From Cycas panzhihuaensis (Eukaryota > Cycadophyta): a DNA stretch of 64,000 bases. This document shows positions 45,561 to 57,185 of the stretch, piece by piece. The translations under genes and the position numbers were made by a program. Location of the stretch: positions 13,516,001-13,580,000 of the forward strand of contig CM041465.1 of NCBI GenBank assembly GCA_023213395.1, read 5' to 3'. The number at the start of each line of letters is the position of its first letter. Position 1 is the first letter of the stretch. The notes beneath the pieces were generated by a model. It was not told the origin of the DNA and made no database searches. It worked only from the letters and a program-made list of their open reading frames with translations.

Positions 45561-46130
45561 CACTCAAATGTAAATGGGCAAGAGAGAGGTAGAACTATAA
45601 CATGAAGGGAAAGTAGCAAATTATAAATGGAGTGGTAAAATAATGAATTGCAAATTGAATTACATGATCGTAATAGTTAAAAATTATAGACACAGGTTAG
45701 AAGTAACCAACATAAATTAAATCATGATTAGAATGTTATATTTTGAAATAAATAGAAGGTCATCGAAATGGGACGTAAAGTTAGAATTAGTTCAATGCAG
45801 AGGAAATTAGAAAGGAATCAGGATGAAGCAAATTAAAATGTAAAAGAAAAGTATTAACGGTGATGGTGACAAAATAGTGGAAAGCAATGATAATTGGCAG
45901 GCACACGTACCAAATTAAGTGGAGTGCAATGAGGATGACAAGTGGTTGACATGCATTGAATGAATGTAATGGAGTTATATAAAGAGTTACAACTGAGTAA
46001 TTATAGCAATGGGGATAGTCATGATGGTTTTTCCTAGTATGGCAAAAATAAAATAGTAGAATTGAGACAGAACCAGTGAGGCTTTTGAAGATGAAGGAAC
46101 TAGGAGACGAAATGAGTTCTAAGAAATCAA
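45561..46130. other. E7 non-coding spacer after the minisatellite
   Basis: AT-rich DNA with no recognised domain and no clear repeat unit. It separates the minisatellite from the extra ORF. Confidence 0.4.
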
Positions 46131-47815
46131 GTAAATGGCATAGATATAGATTAACTTATGTGAAGGCAATGATGACAGGATCATGCATGAATGGTTGGAC
46201 ATACTAGACGATGATCAAAGGAAGGTAATCTTGATAAAGACTGGGTTTGCCCAGTATGTACAGATTGGGTTATTTCCACTTGCAATGTATTTCTTGACAA
46301 ATATGATCTTATTAGTAGCCTAACAACTAGATATTCTAAATATATCAGCCCAAGCAATTATAGACATTTTAGGGTTATCAAAGAGGAAGAATGGTACCTA
46401 GAGATAAAAGAATTCTGTGCGAAAAGGTAGTAGAGGAATTGGGTGCTTAGGTCACATATGTATCCACTTCGAGCATTCAAATTACTAGTATCATGGATAG
46501 TTTGACATGTTAGGTAGCATATTTTCTTTTCACAAGGGTAATACTCAGTCAAAAAAATATATTTGCGCCTATAGAAATAAGGATGGAATTGTCGTAGGTA
46601 GTAAGTGGAGTAATGTTTAATTAGACAACATTTCTCAAAGGAAGATTTCTAGAGAAATTAGCTAATATCAAAACAAAACCTCATTTAGTTGTGTTTTATC
46701 ATCAGAGCTTGTTTCAAGCATTATTATACTCTCAGTATCCAATGATAAAGTTGCCAGATAGGAAACAAGGGGAAGCATCAATGATGACCTAGATAAATCA
46801 TTTCAAGCATAATGTTGAGATGTTGCAAAGAGAGCTACAGGAAAAAATGAGGGATTTTTTCTCAAGGAAGGCTCAGGCTGGAATTCCTCAAAAGACACTA
46901 GCAAAGGAAAAGGGAAGGAAGCAACAATGAGAAGAGGTGACCCTACAGAGAAAGGAGGAGAAAAGAAAAGAAGAAATTAAGAAGGGGAAACAAAAAATAA
47001 GAAGTTTGTCAGTGAAGAAGGAAGCAATGGAGTAATAACTAGCCCAACAAGCAGAAAAAATTTGTAACACTAAGGAAGAGAAAAGGAAAAGGAGAAAGAT
47101 GGTTGTAGAGAAGGCGAAGAAGGAAATATTGGAGATCTTAAATAATCAACTAGCTGAGGTGGATTTCAATTTTAACAACAAAGAATTAATAGAAGAGGGA
47201 ATTGACCCAATAGAGTGTCAGCCACACAACATGGCACATTGGAAATTTTCATTTTTGGTAAAGGTTATATGATATTTAGTGACTAAATTGGAGGTGAGGA
47301 ATAAGAGTCCCCCTCTAGATATGCAGAGAATCTAGAATATAAAAGGCTAGTTAGCTCTCTATGAAGTAAAACTTAAATTTTTAATCAAGCTCATTATGAA
47401 TTGGGTGGGTGATACCTCTCATGTGGAGCATTTGGTACCAGTCTTTGGTGCCTTATTCAAGGAATAAATTCCACCAGGCCTGGTGAAGGTAATTCAGAAG
47501 TTGGGTGCCTAGATAATGTAGACACAGGAGGATGAAGAGTACACAAATCACTTTTGGTCAATGATTAAGTCCTTGTGATAGGATTTGCTCTTCGTAAAGA
47601 CAAGGAAATGTGAGCTAGAAGAAGAGATTGAACAAATGCATTTTGGAGAAAAACCAATAATGGCTCATTTTTAGGCACTGTGCAATGTAGTAATTTTGTA
47701 TGACCATTATAAGAAACAAGGAATAAATCTACCTTGCATGATGCATGGACTTGATCCGCATAGAATTCAAGCTGAAATGGAGAAGATTGAAAGGGACATA
47801 GAAGGTTGAATTACT
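46130..47815 (+). pseudogene. E7 extra ORF between integrase and 3' LTR
   Basis: A degraded sense-strand reading of about 550 codons. The N-terminal part includes WLDILDDDQRKVILIKTGFA near 46190; a middle piece reads FYHQSLFQALLYSQYPMIKL near 46698; then a long lysine/glutamate-rich coiled-coil segment, about 46830-47150 (KRKEEIKKGKQKIRSLSVKK, EEKRKRRKMVVEKAKKEILE). The C-terminal part includes MNWVGDTSHVEHLVPVFGAL near 47397. It shows no gag knuckle, protease or polymerase motif. I do not recognise the family. The E7 element may use it as an accessory protein. Stops occur about every 30-50 codons. Confidence 0.55.
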
Positions 47816-47874
47816 ATGTTTCTCTCTTTCTTTGTTAATCTGAGCTTACAAGTAAGAATACTTGTAAGTTTTTT

Positions 47875-47889
47875 GAAGGGAGAGATGTG
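47875..47889 (+). other. E7 polypurine tract
   Basis: GAAGGGAGAGA at 47875-47885, followed by TGTG and the LTR start TGTGGTAG at 47890. The four extra bases leave the exact LTR start slightly open (47886 or 47890). Confidence 0.65.
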
Positions 47890-48248
47890 TGTGGTAGTTA
47901 AGTTGCAACCTTTTATTTGTATCTATAGCAGTTGTAACTAACTTGGATCACAGTAAATATAAATATTATGATGTAAAGGATGTGGGAGGAGAGAATTATT
48001 TTCAAAGAATGGTCACAACACTTTGGTTGTTGTCACACGAAAGGAGGCCAATCGTAATTATGTGTCCATTGTAAATCCATTCTCTGTGTACAATTCTAGG
48101 TTGGCTCTGGTTATGAGAGAACTAGAGTGACCCATCATAATGTAATGACTATGGTTCTTATGCTCTCATATGATGTTGCATATTAATAAATGTTGTAATT
48201 AATTGATTCTTATGCTTGTTCCTTATGAGATTTCGGGCATGGCACACA
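47890..48248 (+). repeat. E7 3' LTR
   Basis: 359 bp, TGTGGTAGTTAAGTTGCAACC...GGCACACA, paired with 38189-38547. Confidence 0.85.
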
Positions 48249-48253
48249 TTATT

Positions 48254-48677
48254 GTTACATATAAAACACATAGTAGTCTTATAGTAGAAAGGTATTTTCA
48301 ATGGAAAATAAATACAAACTAATAAAAACTCATCAATGAAGAAGATTGGGTCTAGACATAGTCAACATGAAATTTCTAATAATGAAATTAAACATAAATT
48401 TTAGATCAAAATAAGATTAAGAGGATGTTATAAAGGGGTAAACATGTTCCAACTTAAGAAGCCTGATAGCTAGATTAATAACCAACAACCAAAGTCATAC
48501 TAGTTATCAATTAAGGTATACATAGTACACCAAATGGAATAAGCAAGAAAGTAAAGACATACATCAACTATCTATGATCATGATATAAAATATTAGTGAG
48601 ATATGAAGAGTAATGAAGCATACCTCCACTTACCTATTTATCATAGTATCCATACCATTCTTGGAGGTTGAGAAACA
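48254..48677 (-). repeat. E6 LTR remnant, right part (minus-strand LTR start)
   Basis: The segment CATACCTCCACTTACC...ATCCATACCATTCTTGGAGGTTGAGAAACA matches the outer end of the E5 LTR phrase by phrase (CATACCGCACTTACC...TATCCATTCC...GCCGGGAAACA). It ends in CA at 48677. On the minus strand it starts TGTTTCTCAACC. The next bases, CAACTCCCTTAGTAGTAGGG, match the E5 polypurine-tract region CCGCCCCCTTGGCAGCAGAG without gaps. Confidence 0.7.
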
Positions 48678-48733
48678 CAACTCCCTTAGTAGTAGGGTCT
48701 CTTTAACCTATGGCTTGAAGATGGTGTATGTTT

Positions 48734-51700
48734 CTAACATAAATGGTATCAAATGCAATAATAATCTCATGTATATGGAATAAGGGATTGGGTCTACCAT
48801 ATTTTTACTTTATTAGTAGATGGTTGGAGGGTGTTGCTCTTAGTTTAACCTTATTAGGGAACTATGTTAGATATGTACTATCCAAGGAGAGGTGATGGGT
48901 TAACAATTAGATCAATCTAAGTAGGCTAATGGCCACCATAGTTTATCCTCATTATTGGCTATCTTTTAAAGTGAGGTGTCATATGGTTAGGGGATTACCC
49001 TGATAATAAGAGAAGATGGGCAATGTGGCCCAAAGCTAGGCCCAAAAGCCCTAGGCCCTTAGATATACAAAGTAATACCTTAAATATCCAAAGGGAAAAC
49101 TTGATGATCAAGGTGATTCAGTATAGTTTAACCTCATTAGTGGCTACCTTTAGAGGAGGAGTTGTTTGGTCTCATCTCATAACTATATTTTTTATTTTTT
49201 TATGTTTTATATTTTTTTTAATATTTTGGTTAATTTATATTATTTTTAAGTTCTAGGTATGTGTGTGTATGTGTGTATTGGTATTTTATTAGTTTTATGA
49301 TTATTTTTTAGAATTTTATGGTTTTATATTATTTTTATAGTTTTATAAGTAGATTTTTTATGAAAAGGAAATAAGAAAATAAGAAAATGACAATGAAATA
49401 ACAAGAAGGATGAGGTCATGGGCATCAAGAAGAATTACACCTTAGGAAGGCCATAATCTAGTTAAGTATGTATAAATATACAAAGTCATTTACCCTCATT
49501 TCAAAGCATGGGAAACCGTTTAGGCTCTCGATAGAGTCTGTCAGAAGTTGGTAGCTTGTCTAAGCTTCCCAAGTAGGCTAAGATTTTATGGGGTTGTCAC
49601 CATAGTTTATCCTTTTTAGTGAGTTCCCCTCAAAGGTGATTCTAAGAAAGATTTCCTCCTAGGCATGAGTTTTAATTATGGGATAATTTAGTAAGAGTTA
49701 TCAACCTATAGCAAACAATACTTAAGGATAAATGACACTAATCTATCAATCTCCACATTTAGTCATCATGGGATGTGATGAATGGAAATATAAAAGAATT
49801 GGGCTAGAAGGGACCTAGCATAATTGACAAGGGATCTCAATTATAGGTAACGAACATGATAGACCTAGATGAGCTAGGACACAATGAGATAATGGTCAGA
49901 ATACAATATATTAGGGCCCTAGTAGACATGCAAAGCATTGATTAATGACTCTATGATGGTGGTCTACTTAGCTATGTTGTTGGTAACTATGTCTAAGTAA
50001 ACTCCATAGTATATGAGAGTGTATCTTAGGTGATCTTGAATGGTCCAAGTTATAGTAGTAGGGCTAAGATTCCCATGGCTACCCCCATTAGTGTGGATGA
50101 TCAATGTTATAGGGATATGCAAAGGCAACTCAAGGTAAACTTGCTAAATAAGAGGAGAAGGTAGGAATTAATTAACATCACTAGGACCTAAGTAGGTATG
50201 TAAACTCTGACTAAGATGATGAGTAATACTTAGTCCTTAGGAATGATTATATATAAGTGTCACAACCTCTTCTATAATCCACAATGGTTTGTAACCATGT
50301 CAAATAGGTCTCGATCATGCTTATGACCATAGTGGGTCCATACAACTAGATCTAAAGATCCTAGTATGGCCCTCTAACTGAACCTAACCTATAAATTATA
50401 GGTAGGGATGAGATCCTAAATGCTGATTAGGTGGTGGAAAATATGCTCCTGTAACAAACTAGACATATAAACACACACATATATATACACATATATACAT
50501 ACTTTTTTTTCTCTTTTTCTTTCTTTTATTTCTTACCTTTAAGGGAGAATATATATAGATAACCTAGATGGTTTCAAATAGGTGTGGAGATGGGTCAATC
50601 CATAGGGAAGTTAGGAAAACCCATCATGTAAACTATGATTTAATAGATAGAACAACTAAACCATGGGAGATTAGTGAAGGAGGTAAAGCCACAAAATATC
50701 AAGAGCAAGTCATGTAAGTACCCTGAGTGCCTATCATGGGACATTCTGGAATAGAGTTCTCAGGTCAATGACAATAAGGAACCAATGCTCCTTACTATAA
50801 TGAGGGCCAAATAAGAGACAAAATAAGCTCACTTCCAAGTAATGAGTCTATTGGGATTATAGGTATAGAAGACTAGGGTCACAAGACAAAACCATAAGAT
50901 AAGGAGGTAAGTAATTTGTAGGTGGATAGTCATGTAGATGATGCTAATATAGGATGGCTATGTATACCTAAAGATTAATTAAAGGGCATGCTAAAGGCAA
51001 AAGAGAGACAGGATGACAACATGGCTAGAAAAAGGTCATACTAATAAGGGACTAAACTATGGAAACTACCATGCAAGTGTAGTAGCAATTTCAAAGAATA
51101 AAGAGATATAGGATGTGAGAAGAAAGTAGGGGTCAAGCAATGTTAGATATAAAATAAGCTAATATAAGCATGTCACCGTGGGTCAATATTACAAAATGGT
51201 CTTATGGACTATAAACGCCAATATGTAAAGAGACAATTAGATTGGGATAAAAAGGGTCTCTCTTGAGGTAAAAGGGATTATTAATGTCATGCATTAATGG
51301 AAAAATAGATCAGATATTCAGCTTGAAGCAAGTATATCTAGGAGGTAGTGATGACCATGTCAAAGGAAATGAAATATAGTCCATATTGTAATAGCCATAA
51401 TGAATTAATCTAGGAGGAAAATAGGTATCATAAGGTTAAGTTATGGCTATCTATAAATTAAGTTTCTTTAATTCATTTTTCAATTTACTTTCACATTTTA
51501 TTATTAAGAAATTATTAATGAAACCTCTCCATTTTATAACCCTAAATCTTATTACAATCACTGAGGATAAATGGACTGTGGATTTGTAAATGGGTGTAGT
51601 CATTAGATCTAAAATTCAATAAAGGACATTGCATGATCTAACCCAGTGAGTAAATTATACAAATTTATTTTAATTTTTAACTTTTTTATATTTTATTTTT

Positions 51701-52045
51701 TATTAGTGTTGTGCCATAGGTTGCTTGAATCCACCCAAATAGAGGCCAAATTATGCTCTATTTGCAACTAGACTAGGGCAATTTGATGCCATAGTATTTT
51801 TGGATGGATTATTTTTTATCCAAATTTGTTTATCCTTTTACTTTATTTTATATTTTTATTTTTAGTTTTTGTGTCCTATAAGATTTCATGGTACTACAAA
51901 ATAATCTAGGAAAACTTAGCGATATAACAAAAATATTTGTAGTACAAGATAGAAAAAATAAAATTAATAAACCTATGCATAATCACCCCCTAAATCAACT
52001 TATGTAGATAATTTTGTAGATGTGATTGGCTTAAATCTATTGCAG
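48734..52045 (-). repeat. E6: 3.3-kb 3' internal block (copy A')
   Basis: Direct repeat of 1-3329, about 98% identical by eye, 3312 bp against 3329. Here the block sits in its natural place: minus-strand LTR on the left and the antisense-type ORF on the right. The first bases still align with E5 25945 onward, and a phrase near 48935 (ACCATAGTTTATCCTCATTA) resembles E5 near 26186. Mostly non-coding; a 77-codon hydrophobic ORF at 49023-49256 is T-rich and lacks support. Confidence 0.8.
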
Positions 52046-53760
52046 ATTATCTTATCTCATGATTCATGTTATTTTGTAGGTTATTTCTATGATACATAAT
52101 TGTGAAAATATTAGTTTTCCTATGTTGAGCCTTTTTCAGCTAATGATAGATCAAGATAGGGATATTTTGAGATAATGTAGACTATTACAGGTGATTGTGA
52201 TGTGATAGTATATGTCTGATCAAGATTTAATAGTATATATTATATCCCATTAGGACCAACAAAGATAGGTTTTCCACTTATCAGGTGTTAAGGATATCAC
52301 TATCATATCACAAGATGTGAGGAAGCTATTAGGATTGCTAGTAAGGGGAGCACCTCCGAAGTTAGGGATATGGACTAGTATGGAGGAGGCACACAGAGTG
52401 GTAGCTACTTATTTCTACAATAAAGGCTAGTGGGACCAGAGAAGAGGTAGTGGGAGGAGGATCATGACCTCTAGCATTCCTCATTCGAGGAAGTTAATCA
52501 TACTCACTATTTTATTCTAGATATCCCAGTGGAAAAACTATTGAGAGGTATCAAGAGGATGGATGGACATCATATGATGATATGAGGGAGGTGAGAGGCT
52601 AGGCTAGGTGGCCCTCATAGTGGCCAATATTTGAGCCTAGTTAGATCAAATCTGAGTGGCTGGGCATAGGGGATTCTCTTACTACACCTTATTACAGTAT
52701 TAGATTTTCAACCACTTCCATAGAATGGGGCCTAAGACTAGGTCATAGTTGATAGAGGATGGGGATTCACTTGTTCATAGGTGACCAACACATTTTAGAA
52801 GCCCCTGGTAAGATTAAATAAGTTCCAAAGATGGTTCATACAACATCCCTTAACTTACTCACTTTGAATGACTATGTGAGGCATCCATACTAGGGTATTT
52901 ATTAGGATAGTGATGAGGAGGGGGATGAGGATATAGAGTAGTATTTAGCAATCATCAAATATGCTATAGGTAAGGGTGGGGAGGTAGTTAGATCTAAGGA
53001 GAAAGAATCCATTGAGGGAGAGGAGGTGCATGGTGCTAATATTAAGGGTGAGGCAACCTACAAAGCAACTAAGGGAGTAGATAGAGACACTCCTTGAGGA
53101 GGTAATACCCTTTCACTTGTCTTTTATCTACTCTTTTAAGTTTATATTTTAGCTTATTTCCCTATATATGATCATTATTAATAAGTGGACATGTATCCTT
53201 ATTAGGAGAGGGTTTCACTCCTAAGTTTATATATTGTGTGATCAATGAGATCATTCCCATGTTATACATAAAAGGATAACCTCCCATTATAGATAGTGGA
53301 GAGCTAGTATTAGTGTGACCTTATATAGTAGTATTTACCCACTTAATGAGGGCCATGTAGATTTAGGTAGCCAAGTATCATGAGTTAAAGGGGATGATTA
53401 GGAAGCTAAAGAATCAAGGAGAGGGGGTAGTATCCCCAGTTATAGTAGCTCCCCTTGAGGTAGTCCCTAGAGTAGAGGCACATATTATAGAGTTATAAGG
53501 AAGATTGGAGGATGTCCAAGGTAGATTAGAGGAGGTCTAATAAGAGAAGGAGGAGGTCCACTAAGAGAAGGAGGAGATCAGATGGGAGAAGGACCACCTC
53601 TGAACTAGATATATTTTCCTGATGGACTAGATGAAAACCTAGTTAATATGCAGCTAGAAAAGAACTTCTATGGATTCTACAAATTGGTAAATAAGGGATG
53701 AGGAGAGCAAGGTGGATCTATAATAGCACCTAAGGCATAGTTTGGGTGTAGCACCTAGAC
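52046..53760 (+). pseudogene. E6 antisense-type accessory ORF remnant
   Basis: Opposite in direction to the E6 element. The DNA CCTATGTTGAG near 52112 aligns with the E2 minus strand near 9965, and the protein-like blocks IFNHFHRMGPKTR, LVHR and LTLNDYVRHPY...DSDEEGDED (52715-52940) match FFDHFRVVAPTR, MVHRC and LTMEDYIFDPY...SSDDEADE in E2. Toward 53490-53610 there is a repeated EEV-EKEEV-type text (GGAGGTCCACTAAGAGAAGG and variants), consistent with a charged coiled coil. Many stops are present. Its function is unknown; the conserved layout between two copies argues for a real ancestral protein. Confidence 0.55.
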
Positions 53761-55194
53761 AACTGAGAGGAGGCTAGATAGTAAAGAGGGTGATACGCCA
53801 TGAGAGGGTGACATATATTGGAGAGTTATAGTAGAGGAAAGTTGGACCTTTAAGGGTATAAGATCATACATCTTAGAGCCTATTTAGAAAACTGTACACT
53901 CTTTACAAGGATTCTAGCCCCATTGTGGCATATTATAGATATACCCAATTATTATACTTTGTATATAGAGATATAGGAGATGACTTCTACTTTTCCATTC
54001 TTTCATTTTTATGTACTTTTATGTGGATGCTTATAAATCTGCTATATCATTGTTGTGTGAATGTATGATTTACTTTTTATATACTATTAAGTTGATATCA
54101 TCCCTATGCATGGCATCATGGCACACACAACACATAAAACATAATCATGACTTTGTTCATAAATATATGGCACAATATAATGTATTATGTTACCAGTTTG
54201 TACTCATAGGGAAATCACATACCCATATAGGGGATGTTAATCCCAAAGTAGAGCATGATTGGTGAAGAAATCAATTCCAACCTTTCTCCTTGAGATTCTA
54301 GGGTATTAGTGCAAAATTCCCAGTAACATCAATATAAGAATGAGCCCATAAAAGGAAATTCTACACCAAATCATTTATATTTGCCATTGCTCTAAAGGTA
54401 AGAAGAGTAATACTTTTATTAAACTAGGAAAATCTCTATTTAATGGTGGAGAAAACAACTAGCAAAAGAATGGTCAAGTTACAAGGAATAGATGATACAA
54501 TTACACCATAAGGGGGACTCCAATCCTCCAAGTGCTTTCCTAAGGATGATTCCAAGTCAAGTGTCTTTCACATATAAGAACCAAGTCTCCAACATCATAA
54601 ATTAGCTCAACAGGTCTCAATTTATAGAAAGAAACCTAAAATTCATGTTTAACAAATGGAAATCATGCAAGTACAACCACTAACAGTCAGAATGCATGTT
54701 GTCCAAGTGGCATTCATATAATTTTGAAACATTATGGCTTGTTACCTAAGGCTAACAAAATCCAATTTGGCTCAAATTTATCACACTTATAGGTACATAT
54801 GTTCTATTTACTTTATCAAAAATTTAGCTCATTTGGATATCATTAGCTCTATTTTCATTGATTTAATAATAATATATATTTATTATTTTTCTATTAGTTG
54901 TGGGATCAATTTTCTACAAAACAAGGCTTGCAATCTAATCTAATGATATCTTTTGAACCCCACCTTTTGCACACATATAGTGGGATGTGTCTTTTTCCTT
55001 TACATAAAATTTTATATTAGTTTGACACCATTTAACCCTATCTCTTTTAGGTATTCCAATGCCTAGCATTTTCTGCCTCTTGTAGACATATGGTAGATCC
55101 TCCTAGTAGTTTTTGCCTCTTGTAAACATATGGTAGATCCTCCTAGATCATGGCTCTAGTTCCTTGGAAAATAGCTAACTCTTATTTAGCTTAT
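53761..55194. other. Unassigned AT-rich DNA, possibly including E8 3' LTR
   Basis: No domain recognised. An 84-codon ORF at 54011-54265 is hydrophobic and histidine-rich without family features. At about 55065-55150 a 43-bp phrase containing TTGCCTCTTGTAAACATATGG and TAGATCCTCC occurs twice in tandem. The 3' LTR of minus-strand E8 should lie in this interval, but its partner is outside the window, so its limits cannot be set. Confidence 0.4.
55065..55150. repeat. Two-copy tandem repeat, unit about 43 bp
   Basis: GCCTCTTGTAGACATATGG...TAGATCCTCCTAG repeats directly, with a G/A difference in the first phrase. Confidence 0.65.
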
Positions 55195-56042
55195 AATTAG
55201 AGATGGGGGAAGCATTGTTCTCCTTATTTCCTATTAAACCACTTGGCCTTATTAGGCAATTATCCTGCTACTCCAATCCTAAAAGATTCATATGTCTTAT
55301 GTCTTGTTTTGGTGGATTTTCTCTCTAAGATATAATCTTCCTTGAGAGGCTGCTCACTTTCTAAATACAAGTTATCAACCAAAGGTAAAGTGAACTAGTC
55401 CTACTCCTCATATATCATGGAGGACTCAAAGAGCTTTAAATATTCAACATTTACTACTGAATATATTTGTATATAAGGTGGAAGATCAAGTTAGAAAGAA
55501 TTGTCACCTACTTTTCTCAAAATATTGAATGGTTCATACCTTATAGGTTTGAGTTTCTTACGTTCTCTTTTTAACATTTCCTTACTTAAGTATAACCATA
55601 CCAAATATCCTTCTTAAAAAGTACACTCTTACCTATGCTTGTCATGTCTTTCCTTGTACTTTTACTGAGTCCTTAGAAGTTGATCATGTACTTCTTTGTG
55701 GAATCTCTAGATCTTCTCCAAGTATCTTAAAGCCTCGTCATGCCCCTCTTTCTCTTTAGTAGATCCTTCCTTAACTTGCATGGAAAACTCTAAGTCAAAT
55801 GGACTTTGAGGCAAGTATCCCACATAAACTTTAAAAAGTGCTTTAGAGTGTGATGCATGCATTGCCCTATTAAATGCAAATTGTAGAAAAGCCAATGATT
55901 CATCCCAACTCTTTAGATGCTTGGAATTGTATCTCCTTAATAAATGTACCAAAGTTTTGTTCACTACTTTAGTTTATCCATCTATTTGAAGATGGAAACT
56001 TGTACTTCTCTTCAATTTGGTATCCATCATCTCCCATAGTGT
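55195..56042 (-). pseudogene. E8 integrase C-terminal half and chromodomain-like tail
   Basis: Minus frame 55964-55707 reads MNKTLVHLLRRYNSKHLKSW, then FLQFAFNRAMHASHSKALF and VYVGYLPQSP, the part after the catalytic Glu of a chromovirus integrase. Just upstream (about 56010-55965) HLQIDG and the Glu-region text continue it. Downstream, in broken frames, comes LRYEPFNILRKVGDN near 55560-55500 (GPF/Y-like module), then DYILERKSTKTRHKTYESF near 55340-55290 and LPNKAKWFNRK near 55250, which resemble a degenerate chromodomain/CHD_CR motif. The other half of the domain is at 62083-62600, across E9. Confidence 0.75.
56038..56042. repeat. E9 target site duplication (left), AGTGT
   Basis: AGTGT directly before the LTR; the same five bases are at 62078-62082. 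Confidence 0.8.
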
Positions 56043-56428
56043 TGAAGGATTATAAAATGATGGAGATAGGGCAAAGCATAATCACATAGTTAAAACATTG
56101 TTACATAAACACTTAAATCTTTTATATTTAATCAATGATGAGTGAGTACATAGTAAATCTCCAAATATAGGCAGTGTCTAAAGACACCAGGGTTGCACAC
56201 CCCTCTAAATATATAATTTGGGTGAGGAGGGAAACTCCTCAACCTCTAGAATTCAAGTAATAATAAAATATTATGTAATTTAACTCAAATCAACTTAACT
56301 TAAATTAACTTTAATCTTACCTTATACTTACCTTCACATGTAAGCACTTACATGTGTAAATTGGTGAGAGTGGGGTGTGCACTCTTGGGTGAAAGGTGAG
56401 AATGGGGTGATGATCATTAACCCCAACA
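56043..56428 (-). repeat. E9 3' LTR
   Basis: 386 bp; on the minus strand it starts TGTTGGGGTTAATGATCATC. It matches 61710-62077. Confidence 0.85.
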
Positions 56429-56440
56429 TTTTCCCCCTTA
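56429..56440 (-). other. E9 polypurine tract
   Basis: The minus strand reads TAAGGGGGAAAA followed by TGTTGGGG. Confidence 0.7.
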
Positions 56441-57185
56441 ATGGTCATCATGAAAAACTTTGTCTTCTCTTTAAACTTATGAAATTTGAACTTAAAAAAA
56501 ACTTTAAAAATCTGTCTTTTAGTTTGATTACTACTAACTTGCCTCATCCTTTTAGAAATATGTGATATTTTACTATTAAGTGGTTTAAAAAATCTCCAAG
56601 TAAATGAAGCTTGAATTGAATGAAGGTGAATGGTTGCAACTCTAACTTTATTAACTAGAACTTTGATTTTGACTTCTGAAATCTTTGTGTTATGAGTGAC
56701 CATCATATCATCAAATTTCTCCTCTATCATATGATAAGATTTCTCCCCCTCAAATGGAGGATCAACTTCTTGTGCAATAAGATGATCATGCGTTTGACTT
56801 GAATTTTCCTCCTTGGTCTTGTCATCATAATCCACCTGCTTTGGTACCTATCTCATATGCTTAACGATATTAACATTAAATTCATTTACATTGAGGGTAT
56901 CTCTCCCATAAGTAGAAACTAAGATGTCCCATATGGATTTGGAAGTTGTTAGTTCATAAATTTTAGAGAAAACATTATCATCTATAGTGCAAAATGATAT
57001 CCCTAAGACTTCATTATCTTTTCTAAAGTTTTCTTTAATATTAATATCATATTTATCTTGTAAGTATTTCCAAAGATTATTTGTAATAAAATAATTTTAC
57101 ATTATTTTATGTCATTGTGAAAATTTACAGTCATCAAATATAGGGAATTGTATTTTATTTAGATTGATTTCCATTTTACAAAAAA
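56441..57185 (-). pseudogene. E9 gag-like (UBN2-type) domain
   Basis: Minus frame from about 57172: IQFPIFDDCKFSQ, NNLWKYLQDKYDINI, then GISFCTIDDNVFSKIYELT and SKSIWDILVSTYG near 56985-56920. It follows the Copia gag pattern (LW...V, A-L-x-x-I-x-x-S/T-I-D-D, T-A-K-x-x-W-D-x-L). It continues into the 172-codon ORF 56835-56317, which has a lysine-rich C-terminal part (FKFKFHKFKEKTKFFMM) that runs into the LTR. Gag normally lies near the 5' LTR; here it is next to the 3' LTR. A few stops interrupt the upstream part. Confidence 0.6.

Larger units (their letters stand above)
38189..48248 (+). mobile_element. E7: complete, decayed Gypsy retrotransposon
   Basis: 10,060 bp with 359-bp LTRs (TG...CA) and near-identical 5-bp flanks. 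Plus-strand order: LTR, primer site, gag with zinc knuckles, protease, RT, RNase H, integrase, a 1.1-kb minisatellite, an additional coiled-coil ORF, purine tract, LTR. No chromodomain is seen after the integrase. It is inserted in the LTR of E6. Every domain carries stops. The RT/RNase H text (HEIYSFTNGFDRYN, VMPFKLINAPTT) places it in the Gypsy superfamily, outside the chromoviruses. I do not assign a named lineage. Confidence 0.85.

Noticed and set aside
49023-49256. 77-codon hydrophobic ORF that could look like a small membrane protein
   Set aside because: It comes from a T-rich tract; the copy at 308-523 has no equivalent open frame despite about 98% identity.
54011-54265. 84-codon ORF with cysteines and histidines
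   Set aside because: No zinc-binding spacing and no homologous reading elsewhere in the window; composition follows the AT-rich DNA.
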